Source: an uncultured Ruminococcus sp.
Lineage (GTDB): Bacteria > Bacillota > Clostridia > Oscillospirales > Ruminococcaceae
Direction of reading: 5' to 3'
Assembly (NCBI GenBank): GCA_947629455.1
Contig: CANRDT010000024.1
Location: forward strand, 1 to 33,235
DNA length: 33,235 nucleotides
A program made the translations under genes and the position numbers. The notes below the pieces were generated by a model, which was given only the letters and a program-made list of their open reading frames with translations, did no database searches and had not been told where the DNA came from. Positions 24,604 to 31,958 of the stretch are shown in pieces. Positions within the stretch are counted from its first letter, which is position 1. Each line of letters begins with the position of its first letter.

Positions 24604-25683
24604 ATGGATAATATGGCAGATACGCCTCTTGCCGCACTTATGAAAGCGCTGCCCTCGTTCGGGGAATGTGCGCTGATAACGAGCGATACAGACCGCAGAT
24701 ATTTCACTAAAATGAAGTCGAGCGCGGGAACTCTGGCGGTATTCAGGGACAAGGCTTATCTGATAATAGATTTCAGATATATCGAAAAGGCAAGAAAGTC
24801 AGCCGTCGGCTGCGAAGTACTGCTGCAAACGGATCTCTATGCGCAGATAAACGAGCTTGCCAAACGGCACGGCGTGAAAAGAATATCCGTCTGCTCGAGG
24901 CAGATAACCGTTTCGGCGCTCGAGGAAATGAAGAACAGGCTCGATTGCGAGATAGACAGCTCCTGCGCCCTCAGCGACGCCGTTGACGAGATAAGGATAT
25001 GCAAGAGAGAGGAAGAGATACAATGTATCATAGCCGCTCAGCGTATCGCTGAAAAAGCCTTTGAACATATCCTCGGCTTTATTTCGGCAGGGGTGAGCGA
25101 ACGGGATATTGCGCTTGAGCTTGACTTCTTTATGCTTAAAAACGGGGCGGAGGCTCTGTCCTTTGACACTATCGCGCTTTCGGGAAAAAATACCTCGCTG
25201 CCGCACGGCGTTCCCTCGGATAAGACCGTTTCAAACGGTGAATTTGTGCTTATGGATTACGGCGCGGTCGTGGAGGGCTGGCACAGCGATATGACGAGAA
25301 CCGTCTGCGTGGGAGAGCCCGACGAGGAAATGAAAAAGGTGTACGGCATAGTCCTTGACGCGCAGAAAGCCGCTCTTGACGCGGTAAGGGCAGGCATAAC
25401 GGGGGCGCAGCTTGACGAAACGGCGAGGCGCATTATCGCGGACGCAGGTTACGGCGGCAATTTCGGACATTCTCTCGGTCACGGGGTAGGAATGGAGATA
25501 CACGAATCGCCTGCCGCGTCGCCGAAAGGGAAAACCGTTCTCAGAGAAAATATGATCGTCACGGTCGAGCCGGGAATATATATTCCCGACAGATTCGGCG
25601 TGAGGATAGAAGATTTCGTCGTTGTAAAGGAAAACGGCTGCGAGAATATGACAAGGGCTGCAAAGGAGCTTATTGCTCTGTAG
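24604..25683 (+). CDS. M24-family Xaa-Pro aminopeptidase
   Basis: Metallopeptidase that removes N-terminal residues before proline. 359 residues: an N-terminal creatinase-like domain and a C-terminal pita-bread domain with all five metal ligands, Asp218 (LMDYGA), Asp229 (SDMTRTV), His293 (GHSLGHGVG), Glu322 (TVEPGIY) and Glu336 (VRIEDFV). The start has AAAGGA about 10 nt upstream; a second ATG at 24613 is also possible. It begins 6 nt after aroQ. aroQ, M24 peptidase, efp is a frequent order in Firmicutes. Confidence 0.94.
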   Translation: MDNMADTPLAALMKALPSFGECALITSDTDRRYFTKMKSSAGTLAVFRDKAYLIIDFRYIEKARKSAVGCEVLLQTDLYAQINELAKRHGVKRISVCSRQITVSALEEMKNRLDCEIDSSCALSDAVDEIRICKREEEIQCIIAAQRIAEKAFEHILGFISAGVSERDIALELDFFMLKNGAEALSFDTIALSGKNTSLPHGVPSDKTVSNGEFVLMDYGAVVEGWHSDMTRTVCVGEPDEEMKKVYGIVLDAQKAALDAVRAGITGAQLDETARRIIADAGYGGNFGHSLGHGVGMEIHESPAASPKGKTVLRENMIVTVEPGIYIPDRFGVRIEDFVVVKENGCENMTRAAKELIAL

Positions 25684-25746
25684 GGAAATGCGCGGCGGCA
25701 TATTGTTAAAAAATTATTAAACCGTTGCGAAAATCACAGAAAGTAC

Positions 25747-25775
25747 TTGCAAAAAAGTTTGAAATAGAGTAAAAT
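25747..25775 (+). promoter_or_regulatory. Sigma-A promoter for efp
   Basis: TTGCAA at 25747-25752 and TAAAAT at 25770-25775, 17-bp spacer. The resulting leader of about 105 nt contains a 16-bp perfect palindrome, atcctgcg/cgcaggat, at 25842-25857 and no gene. Confidence 0.75.
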
Positions 25776-25887
25776 GATTATAGGAATGTTTGTATATTGC
25801 AGTGAACGCAGACGCGTCCGCCGTGAATATGCGCTATCGACATCCTGCGCGCAGGATATTCGCTAACATTTTTTGGAGGTAAAAAAT

Positions 25888-26445
25888 ATGGTAACTGCCG
25901 GAGATTTCAGAAATGGTATGACTTTTGAAGAGGACGGAAACGTAATGCAGATCGTGGAGTTCCAGCACGTTAAACCCGGAAAGGGCGCGGCTTTTGTAAG
26001 AGCAAAGGTCAAGAACGTTATTTCGGGCTCAGTGGTAGAAAAGACCTACAACCCCACCGCAAAGTTCCCGACCGCTTTTGTTGAAAGAAAGGATATGGAG
26101 TATTCCTATAACGACGGCGATCTGTATTATTTTATGGATCCCGAATCCTACGAACTCGTTCCCGTTAATAAGGGAGAGCTTTCGGATAACTTTAAATTCG
26201 TAAAAGAAAATATGGTATGTAAGATACTTTCTTATAAAGGAAAGGTATTCGGCGTTGAGCCTCCCTATTTCGTAGATCTCGAGGTCACCGAGACCGACCC
26301 CGGATTTGCCGGAAATACCGCTACAAACGCCACAAAGCCTGCGATCGTTGAAACGGGAGCGGAGATCAAAGTGCCGCTGTTTATCAACATAGGCGACAGG
26401 ATCAGGATAGACACGCGCACCTGCGAGTATATGGAGCGCGCCTGA
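25888..26445 (+). CDS. efp: Elongation factor P
   Basis: Enters the ribosomal E site and relieves stalling at polyproline. 185 residues from the ATG at 25888, with TTGGAGGT upstream; an in-frame start at 25873 overlaps that site. Three beta-barrel domains: KOW-like domain I with the tip loop KPGKGAAF, whose Lys32 is the position modified in many bacteria (modifier genes epmA/epmB are not in the window, so the modification state is unknown); [14 protein letters not shown] and the C-terminal domain ending [17 protein letters not shown]. Read from its own promoter. Confidence 0.97.
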   Translation: MVTAGDFRNGMTFEEDGNVMQIVEFQHVKPGKGAAFVRAKVKNVISGSVVEKTYNPTAKFPTAFVERKDMEYSYNDGDLYYFMDPESYELVPVNKGELSDNFKFVKENMVCKILSYKGKVFGVEPPYFVDLEVTETDPGFAGNTATNATKPAIVETGAEIKVPLFINIGDRIRIDTRTCEYMERA

Positions 26446-26472
26446 TAACGTATCAAAACGGAGGGATTTATT

Positions 26473-26925
26473 ATGGAGCTTTCCAACAAGGTCGCATATC
26501 TTAAAGGTCTTATGGAGGGACTGAAGATAGACGATTCCACCAACGAGGGCAAGGTACTGCTGGCAATGGCGGATATTCTTGATGAAATGGCGCTGACGGT
26601 CGAAGATATTGCCGACGAGGTAGACGAGGTAGTCGAGCTGGTCGATATTCTCGATGAAGATCTCGGCGATGTGGAAAACGATCTCTACTGCGGCGACGAA
26701 TGCTGTGACGACGACTGCTGCTGTGACTGCGACGACGAGGATTATGAATGTGACGACGATATGGAGTACGAATGTGTATGTCCTACCTGCGGAGATACCA
26801 TATACCTCGGAGAGAGCGTGGTTGCAGACGGTTCTATCGACTGCCCCAACTGCGGCGAAACGCTGGAATTTGATTTCAGCGCGATAGACAGCGAGGACGC
26901 CGACGATAACGGTGAAGAGGAGTAA
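26473..26925 (+). CDS. CD1247-type acidic zinc-ribbon protein
   Basis: 150 residues, strongly acidic. The N-terminal helical part (MELSNKVAYLKGLMEGLKID) matches the conserved start of the CD1247-type family of Clostridia, as far as I recall. A Cys/Asp-rich middle (CGDECCDDDCCCDCDDED) follows, then a C-terminal zinc ribbon with two Cys pairs (CPTCGDTIYLGE and CPNCGETLEF). Function unknown. It follows efp by 27 nt with GGAGGG and a good spacer, as is typical for this family. The cysteine run could bind metal, which is an inference. Confidence 0.9.
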   Translation: MELSNKVAYLKGLMEGLKIDDSTNEGKVLLAMADILDEMALTVEDIADEVDEVVELVDILDEDLGDVENDLYCGDECCDDDCCCDCDDEDYECDDDMEYECVCPTCGDTIYLGESVVADGSIDCPNCGETLEFDFSAIDSEDADDNGEEE

Positions 26926-26947
26926 TCTTCGCGTAAAAATATAAAAT

Positions 26948-27126
26948 GTTTCAGGGGTGGTGAAATTCCACACCGGAGGTGATGAGCGCATAAGACGCTA
27001 CAAGTCCTCGACCACGAAAGTGCTGAGCCGGTCAGAATCCGGCACCGACGGTAAAAGTCCGGACGGAAGAAACACAGGCTGGATAGGCTTATGAAGGGCT
27101 TCCGTATTTTGCGGAAGTCCTTTTTT
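26948..27126 (+). promoter_or_regulatory. FMN riboswitch with terminator platform
   Basis: Class FMN (RFN element) aptamer at 26948-27073. P1 pairs gtttc (26948-26952) with gaaac (27069-27073). Conserved junction text is present: gaaattcc, ccggaggt, agtcctcgacc, agccggtcagaatccggc, accgacggt and agtccgga. The expression platform follows: gggcttccg (27096-27104) with cggaagtcc (27112-27120) and six T's. FMN binding would favour this terminator and stop ribU transcription. Confidence 0.95.
27096..27126 (+). terminator. Riboswitch-controlled terminator
   Basis: 9-bp stem (one G-U pair), 7-nt loop, then tttttt-c at 27121-27126. It lies 23 nt after the FMN aptamer, so it is conditional rather than constitutive. 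Confidence 0.85.
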
Positions 27127-27180
27127 CGCAGACTGCGTTTCTCATAAAAATGTCAAATTTAAATTTCAGGAGGAATTTTT

Positions 27181-27897
27181 ATGAGTACAAGTACGAACAC
27201 TGCTGCAAAGCGGGAAAATGCGGAAAACGGTGGTATGAGCGCAAAGAAACTGACGGTGTTGGCGATGTTTGCCGCGCTGGCGTACCTTTGTCTGTTTGTT
27301 TTCAGATTCAAGGTCAGCTTTTTATCGCTGGAAATCAAGGATTCATTCATAACTATGGCGGGATTTGTTTTCGGACCGCTGACTGCGGTCGGGCTTGCTC
27401 TTGCCGAGTCGCTGCTCGAGATGGTCACCCTCTCCGATACGGGAATATACGGCGCGGTGATGAACTTTGCAGGAAGTGCGGCGTTTGCAGGAGTGGCATC
27501 GCTGATATACAAATACCGTAAAACTCTCGGCGGCGCGCTGGCAGGACTGATAAGCGCGGCGGTAGTTATGAGCGGTGTTATGATACTTATGAACATACTT
27601 ATTACGCCGCTTTATATGAAAGTGCCGAGATCAGTAGTTGTCGGTATGATACCTACTCTTCTGCTGCCGTTCAATCTGATAAAGGGCAGCCTTAATTCGG
27701 GAATGGTATTTTTGCTCTACAAGCCGTTATCCGAGGCTCTGAAAGGTATCGGAATGCTGCCGAAGAAGGAGGATTTCCGTTTCGGAAAGAAGTCGGTCAT
27801 CGTACTGATCGCAGCGGCTGCGGTCATAGCGGCGGCTGTCGTGTGCATTATTATGTTCCTTGACGGCGATATCGAGTGGGTGCGCAGTGCAGGGTAA
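27181..27897 (+). CDS. ribU: Riboflavin ECF transporter S component RibU
   Basis: Membrane protein that captures riboflavin and works with the shared ECF energy module (EcfA/A'/T, not in this window). 238 residues with about six transmembrane helices; it begins with a polar N-terminus, followed by LTVLAMFAALAYLCLFV. The S-component pattern ITMAGFVFGPLTAVG, TLSDTGIYGAVMNFAGSAAFAG matches RibU. An extra C-terminal hydrophobic segment (VIVLIAAAAVIAAAVVCIIMF) may be an additional helix. GGAGGAATTTTT precedes the ATG. The FMN riboswitch upstream supports the substrate assignment. Confidence 0.94.
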   Translation: MSTSTNTAAKRENAENGGMSAKKLTVLAMFAALAYLCLFVFRFKVSFLSLEIKDSFITMAGFVFGPLTAVGLALAESLLEMVTLSDTGIYGAVMNFAGSAAFAGVASLIYKYRKTLGGALAGLISAAVVMSGVMILMNILITPLYMKVPRSVVVGMIPTLLLPFNLIKGSLNSGMVFLLYKPLSEALKGIGMLPKKEDFRFGKKSVIVLIAAAAVIAAAVVCIIMFLDGDIEWVRSAG

Positions 27898-28010
27898 TAT
27901 AAAAAAACAAAAATATCTAAAAATAACGCCTGCGGAGGATACACGGAAGTCAGATTTATGAGAGTACTTTTAGTATTGTAGTTATATTCTGCTCAGTTTT
28001 GCAAAATTTT

Positions 28011-28085
28011 TATTATATTCTCCGCCAACGGCGGAGAATATAATATTAAATTATTTTTCCTCCGCCGTTGGCGGAGGAAAAATAA
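28011..28085. repeat. Pair of perfect 16-bp hairpins with mirrored cores
   Basis: Hairpin 1: arms 28011-28026 and 28030-28045, loop aac. Hairpin 2: arms 28051-28066 and 28070-28085, loop gtt. The 17-base core of one (ctccgcc-aac-ggcggag) is the exact reverse complement of the other. They lie between ribU and the hydrolase gene, in a 271-nt gap with no other feature I can support. Neither hairpin is followed by a T-run in the downstream direction, so ordinary termination is doubtful. Confidence 0.9.
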
Positions 28086-28168
28086 CCCAAAGTCTGCTTG
28101 AACCGATAGAATATATAAAATGCCTGCATAAAATTTTGAAATTGATCTCTTTGCGGAGGATAACAGAA

Positions 28169-28921
28169 ATGTGTAAAGAAAAACGATACGCCGCAAGGCA
28201 CATATGCGCTTTTGCGGACGGGGAAAGAATAGACGCGGCGGCTTTTATACCGTCCGTCAGCGGCGGCAGACTGCCTGCCGTGATATTGTCGCATGGATAT
28301 AATTCCTGTCAGGGAGATCTTTGCGACGTTGCCGTCCGTCTGGCTGAAAACGGAGCTGCGGCGGTCGTATACGATTTCAGGGGCGGTTCGGTAAATTCGC
28401 GCAGCGAGGGAAGTTCGCTGAAAATGAGTATCCGCAGTGAAATGAAAGACCTTGCCGCCGTTGTTGACGAGGTTAGCGGTATGGAGGAGATCGACCAAAG
28501 CAGGGTATATCTGTACGGTGAAAGTCAGGGAGGACTTGTTACCGCGCTGACGGCGGCTGAGAGTCCGCAAAGATTCTGCGGAATTTTCCTGCTGTATCCT
28601 GCTTTTTGCATACCCGACGACTGGCGCGGCAGACGTGTTGACGGCGAGATCGAACTTATGGGTATGCGTTTGTCAGATGAGTATATAAAGGGTCTGCCCG
28701 AATATGATGTTTTTGAAAGGATAAAGAACTACACGGGCAGGGTCGTCATCGGTCATGGCAGCGCGGACAGAGTGGTATCGGTAGAATATTCACGCAGAGC
28801 GCAGAAATGTTTCCCCGACTGCCGTCTTGTTGAATACTCCGGCGAGGGGCATGGTTTCGCGCCTGCCGCCCGTAAGGAATGGGCGGAACTTGTGCGATTA
28901 GAGGTAAGATGTAAGGGGTAA
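28169..28921 (+). CDS. Alpha/beta hydrolase (cinnamoyl-esterase-like)
   Basis: 250-residue cytosolic serine hydrolase; no signal peptide. The catalytic triad is clear: Ser in GESQGG (YLYGESQGGLV), Asp in HGSADRVV, His in GEGHGF. The oxyanion region SHGYNSCQGD and the DFRGGSVNSRSEGSS loop resemble intracellular feruloyl/cinnamoyl esterases and acyl-peptide-like hydrolases; the substrate is not shown by sequence. GCGGAGGA precedes the ATG at 28169; the earlier in-frame start at 28136 has no ribosome site. The last codons are repeat-like (gtaaggggtaagaagtaag), so the C-terminus may have been altered by the adjacent repeat. Confidence 0.87.
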   Translation: MCKEKRYAARHICAFADGERIDAAAFIPSVSGGRLPAVILSHGYNSCQGDLCDVAVRLAENGAAAVVYDFRGGSVNSRSEGSSLKMSIRSEMKDLAAVVDEVSGMEEIDQSRVYLYGESQGGLVTALTAAESPQRFCGIFLLYPAFCIPDDWRGRRVDGEIELMGMRLSDEYIKGLPEYDVFERIKNYTGRVVIGHGSADRVVSVEYSRRAQKCFPDCRLVEYSGEGHGFAPAARKEWAELVRLEVRCKG

Positions 28922-29133
28922 GAAGTAAGAGCAGCTACGCAGATTGATTTCACGCTACGCAGTTTGAAAGATAGGTAGTGTGAGAAATAAAAAGGTTTTC
29001 GGTCAAGCCTTTTCCTAAAAAAGGCTGCCCTCGCGCGGGCGGCGCTTGTCGCCCTCTGCCGTGTGCGGAGCGTTTTGGTTTTGGAAATCGGGCGGTTAAA
29101 ATTTATTGCGGCAGTTACTTTAATAATCTGTGG
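28922..29133. repeat. Gene-free, palindrome-rich gap downstream of the hydrolase
   Basis: No gene is seen. It contains the aagaagtaag motif also found near 19626, a repeated ctacgcag (two copies in 28935-28965), an 8-bp hairpin agcctttt/aaaaggct at 29006-29026, and GC-rich short inverted repeats between 29027 and 29070 (for example gggcg/cgccc). Confidence 0.5.
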
Positions 29134-29214
29134 GAAAGAAATTTCCGGTTTTTATTTTACGAAGTAAAATAAAAATTGCCGACCGCATAATGTCGGCAAA
29201 GGAAATTTGCTTTC
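29134..29214. other. Three-way-junction-like structured element
   Basis: An outer helix pairs 29134-29146 with 29201-29214 (13 bp with one bulged base). Inside it are two adjacent hairpins: 29149-29175 (12-bp arms tttttattttac/gtaaaataaaaa, loop gaa) and 29176-29199 (8-bp arms ttgccgac/gtcggcaa). Only three bases of the 81-nt unit are unpaired at the junction. The transcribed strand is unknown. Another hairpin follows at 29217-29247. Confidence 0.6.
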
Positions 29215-29247
29215 AGCTCAAATGCGGAGCAGAGCGCAGCGTTTGAG

Positions 29248-29360
29248 GTGGCGTCCCCTAAGTATTAGCGATACGCGGCTGCTCTCTGCCGCTTGCGGCA
29301 GAGGGTACATTGTCTAAAATGCTGTTTTCCCCAATGGGGGGGAAAAACGGCATTAATTTT
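29248..29360. repeat. Degenerate copy of the terminal structured repeat
   Basis: Contains ggcgtcccct at 29250-29260 (as in the reverse complement of 33164-33173), a 9-bp hairpin ctctgccgc-tt-gcggcagag at 29284-29303 (equivalent to gccgccgc-tt-gcggcggc at 78-95), and a gctgttttcccc hairpin at 29321-29352 as at 143-173. The order of parts is the same as in copy 1, so this is a diverged third copy. A frame open at 29293-29550 runs into the tRNA-His gene and is not a gene. Confidence 0.65.
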
Positions 29361-29414
29361 TGTTATCCTGATAAAGAAAAATCGCCGCAGATATAATCTG
29401 CAAAATTATTCCGA

Positions 29415-29460
29415 TTATAAAAAAAGTTTGACCGCCCGACTTACGCACGTCGAACGGTCA
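29415..29460 (-). terminator. Terminator of the tRNA operon
   Basis: Read on the minus strand, tgaccg/cggtca encloses cgac/gtcg and is followed by aac and a run of T's (the A-run at 29419-29425 on the plus strand). It lies 40 nt beyond tRNA-His. Between the two, 29468-29494 forms a further 6+4-bp hairpin. Confidence 0.75.
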
Positions 29461-29500
29461 TTAAGTTCGCGGAGGGCGCATTACGCCGTCCGCGGAGGAC

Positions 29501-29578
29501 TGGGGTGGATAGTCGGATTCGAACCGACGGTCTTCAGTGCCACAAACTGACGCGTTAACCAACTACGCTATACCCACC
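29501..29578 (-). tRNA. tRNA-His (GTG)
   Basis: Reads on the minus strand with G-1, acceptor GTGGGTA/TATCCAC, D-arm, anticodon loop TTGTGGC (anticodon GTG; plus-strand cac at 29541-29543) closed by TCAGT/ACTGA, TTCGAAT T-loop, and an encoded CCA end (plus-strand tgg at 29501-29503). Extra 5' guanine opposite C73 is the tRNA-His identity element. Last tRNA of the operon. Confidence 0.97.
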
Positions 29579-29581
29579 ATA

Positions 29582-29658
<77 letters not shown>

Positions 29659-29717
29659 ATTGGAAAGTCAATTGCTGTGACTTACATAAAAATTGCACCT
29701 AAAGGTTAGGTGCATAT

Positions 29718-29791
29718 TGGAGCGGGTGATGGGAATCGAACCCACATGTCCAGCTTGGAAGGCTGGAGTTCTACCACTGAACTACACCCGC
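29718..29791 (-). tRNA. tRNA-Gly (TCC)
   Basis: 74 nt. Acceptor GCGGGTG/CACCCGC, anticodon stem CCAGC/GCTGG enclosing CTTCCAA (anticodon TCC; plus-strand gga at 29757-29759), T-loop TTCGATT, encoded CCA. First gene of the three-tRNA operon, about 30 nt from the promoter. Confidence 0.97.
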
Positions 29792-29828
29792 AAATCTGAG
29801 ATTCGAGTATCTTCAATCAACGATATAT

Positions 29829-29857
29829 ATTATATCACATCGCCAAACCGTTGTCAA
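29829..29857 (-). promoter_or_regulatory. Consensus promoter of the tRNA operon
   Basis: On the minus strand TTGACA (plus 29852-29857) and TATAAT (plus 29829-29834) are both perfect, with a 17-bp spacer. Directed at tRNA-Gly, Arg and His. Confidence 0.95.
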
Positions 29858-29916
29858 GCCCTTTTTTGAAAAAATTTCGCACTTCAAAAAAATTTAATTT
29901 CTTGGGGATATGCCGA

Positions 29917-30675
29917 TCAGTTATTCTTGCCCTTGCCATGCCGCTCTCTCATTCTGCGCAGGATAGGCTCTTTGAAAAATAAACCGAGTATGGCGATCAC
30001 CATAACGACCGCGGCTATAATTATAACTGTCCTGAAATTTCCTCTGCCGACATTGCTGCCCAGTACCGTTGATAAAAATATCGCAGGCAGACGGCAGGGC
30101 ATAACATACATAAAAAAGTCGCGCCTGCTTACCTTGGTGAGCGGAACAATGTAGGTTATAACGTCCTTTGGTACGCCGGGGATAAGATAAAGTATCATCA
30201 GTATGCCCGTCAGCTTGCGCTCGTCCTGAAGAAAACCGAATTTGTGCAGGTGCTTTTCACTGACGAACGCCTCGACTATCGGAGCGCCGATCTTCCGCAC
30301 CAGACTGAATATCACAAAGCTGCCGAGCAGCGTTCCCGCAAAAGACAAAGCCGCGCCGAAAAGCCAGCCGAAGAGCAGCCCTCCTATTATCTGAACAGGG
30401 GGGATTATTGCAATTATGACCTGTATCGCCTGTAGGAGCGTAAAAACGATCACACCCAACAGACCGCTGTACTGACTCAGCCGCTCACGCACGCTCTCCA
30501 TACCCTCGGGAGTGCGCATAGCCTTTATCAGCGGTATGCATAAATATGTCGCGCCGACTATTACCAGAACAAAAACGACCAGACTTGCGATCTGTACCGT
30601 TCTGCGGTAGCCTGCGCCGGATCTTCTGCTTTCCTTATTTACGCCCTTTCCTGTATTTTTTTGCTCCTCTTCCAT
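29917..30675 (-). CDS. VTT-domain (TVP38/TMEM64, DedA-like) membrane protein
   Basis: 252 residues with a polar, basic N-terminus (about 26 residues) and about six hydrophobic stretches. The VTT-domain signature is visible: FGWLFGAALSFAGTLLGS, then the GxPKD loop (LIPGVPKDVITYIVPLT) and RRDFFMYVMPCRLPAIFLST. Family members are thought to act as lipid scramblases or flippases; the substrate here is unknown. The C-terminus is basic (RRMRERHGKGKNN). AAAGGAAA lies 12-13 nt before the ATG on the minus strand, rather far. Last of four same-strand genes; the 71-nt AT-rich gap before it has no clear promoter. Confidence 0.9.
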   Translation of the reverse strand: MEEEQKNTGKGVNKESRRSGAGYRRTVQIASLVVFVLVIVGATYLCIPLIKAMRTPEGMESVRERLSQYSGLLGVIVFTLLQAIQVIIAIIPPVQIIGGLLFGWLFGAALSFAGTLLGSFVIFSLVRKIGAPIVEAFVSEKHLHKFGFLQDERKLTGILMILYLIPGVPKDVITYIVPLTKVSRRDFFMYVMPCRLPAIFLSTVLGSNVGRGNFRTVIIIAAVVMVIAILGLFFKEPILRRMRERHGKGKNN

Positions 30676-30746
30676 TTGCTTTGGGATTTCCTTTCTCTTA
30701 CTTATATTTTTATTTTTATTATTATTTTTATTTTATGCCTTTTTCG

Positions 30747-31292
30747 CTATTTTCTTCTGAGTATTTTTTTTCTGAACCAGTTTACATATAACGCCGTCAG
30801 CTGCCCGAGCAGTCTGTCGTACATCACAAAGAACACATTCGCCATAAGCCATAGCACCATAAGCGCATACCTGCCGAACATCTCCATTCCCTCGGTCATA
30901 TCCTCATCTGCCATAAAAACATACTGCACCAGCGAATAGAAGATAATAAGAGCCGCGTTGAATACGGCGAATTTTATCCCCACCCTGACAAGTCGGACGG
31001 GTATCCTGTCGAGATATACGCGCAGTATCGGATAGTACCCCATAAAGAGTATGAACAGCATAGACGCCTCCAAATTCGGCGTGATTATAAGGCACAGAAA
31101 GCTCACTGCGGCATAGGTGGTGAACGCCCACTTCGTATCCGTTTCCACGATCATAATGACCATAAGGAAGCCCGCAAAGGTGGGTATTGTGTAATCGAGC
31201 ATAGGAAGTATTCCCGTGCAGAACATTGAAAACAGACACACTGCCGCGATCACGCCGCCTAAGGATATTTTGAACGGTAATCTGCTTCTCAT
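30747..31292 (-). CDS. Multi-pass membrane protein, unknown function
   Basis: 181 residues, about five or six hydrophobic segments: LGGVIAAVCLFSMFCTGILP, FAGFLMVIMIV, FTTYAAVSFLCLIIT, LFILFMGYYPILRVYL, VFNAALIIFYSLVQYVF and ALMVLWLMANVFFVMYD. The C-terminus is basic (WFRKKILRRK), expected inside the cell. No family is named with confidence. TTAGGTGA lies 4-5 nt before the ATG. It begins 8 nt after the J-domain gene, so the two are probably co-translated. Confidence 0.85.
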   Translation of the reverse strand: MRSRLPFKISLGGVIAAVCLFSMFCTGILPMLDYTIPTFAGFLMVIMIVETDTKWAFTTYAAVSFLCLIITPNLEASMLFILFMGYYPILRVYLDRIPVRLVRVGIKFAVFNAALIIFYSLVQYVFMADEDMTEGMEMFGRYALMVLWLMANVFFVMYDRLLGQLTALYVNWFRKKILRRK

Positions 31293-31300
31293 ACATTCAC

Positions 31301-31954
31301 CTAACAGCAGGGGATAAGGTCGCCGCCCATCATCTCACAGCAGCAGTCCGCACAGCAAAGGCTCGAGCAGCAGTCCATTGAATTCATTTCGTTCCTTTGA
31401 TTATATCCGCCATAGGGAGTACCCTGCATATATCCGCCGCGCTGACGGCTCATGCGGTCGAGGGCGGCGCGGTATTCGCCGTTGCCGGGCTGCATCTGAC
31501 AGGCTGTCCGGAAATTGGCGTATGCGTTATCGAGCCAGCCCCTTGTGTAGCAAACGCTGCCTTTGAGGAAAAACCATTCCGCGCTGCGCTGATCGTTCGG
31601 CACTGAATCGAGCAGACCGTCGGCACGGGTAATATCGCCGCGCTGTATCATACGCCTTATTTCGGTGTAGTTTATGCCGTTGTAATTTCTGTAGGTCGAA
31701 GAATCGGTGGAATATGTTCCGCTGTAGCCGCCGCGATAGCTTTCGCTTTCCTGTTTTCTGCCGCTGCGCCTTTCCTCCATGATCTGATCGTATGCGGCGT
31801 TTATCTCGGTCATTTTCTCTTCCGCGACTTCGAGCAGCGCGGTGTTCTGGAACTGATCGGGGTGGTATTTTTTCACAAGCTCTTTGTAAGCCGCTTTTAT
31901 TTCAGCCTCTGTAGCGTTGGGAGATACCCCCAGCACCTTGTAAGGGTCGTTCAT
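31301..31954 (-). CDS. J-domain protein with TPR-like region and cysteine-rich tail
   Basis: 217 residues from the minus-strand ATG at 31954 (MNDPYKVLGVSPNATEAEIK). The N-terminal J domain has His-Pro-Asp at 31-33, needed to stimulate DnaK. A Gly/Ser/Tyr-rich linker follows (around residues 70-95), then a helical repeat region (AEWFFLKGSVCYTRGWLDNAYANFRTA; only landmarks given) like a tetratricopeptide repeat. The last 25 residues hold nine cysteines (CCSSLCCADCCC, then LIPCC), suggesting metal binding or membrane attachment by acylation. AAAGGATG precedes the ATG. The gene starts 4 nt after the DUF5685-type gene, a pairing I recall from other Clostridia. It is not DnaJ itself; the glycine-phenylalanine and zinc-finger domains are absent. 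Confidence 0.9.
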   Translation of the reverse strand: MNDPYKVLGVSPNATEAEIKAAYKELVKKYHPDQFQNTALLEVAEEKMTEINAAYDQIMEERRSGRKQESESYRGGYSGTYSTDSSTYRNYNGINYTEIRRMIQRGDITRADGLLDSVPNDQRSAEWFFLKGSVCYTRGWLDNAYANFRTACQMQPGNGEYRAALDRMSRQRGGYMQGTPYGGYNQRNEMNSMDCCSSLCCADCCCEMMGGDLIPCC

Positions 31955-31958
31955 AAGA

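Noticed and set aside
27954-27985. Seven-codon open frame (MRVLLVL) after ribU
   Set aside because: Ribosome-site-like GGAGG is about 18 nt away; too short and unsupported.
28011-28085. Ordinary intrinsic terminator for ribU
   Set aside because: Stems are strong but neither is followed by a T-run; kept as an unexplained repeat instead.
29293-29550. 85-codon open frame downstream of the repeat
   Set aside because: Overlaps the terminator and tRNA-His; no ribosome site.
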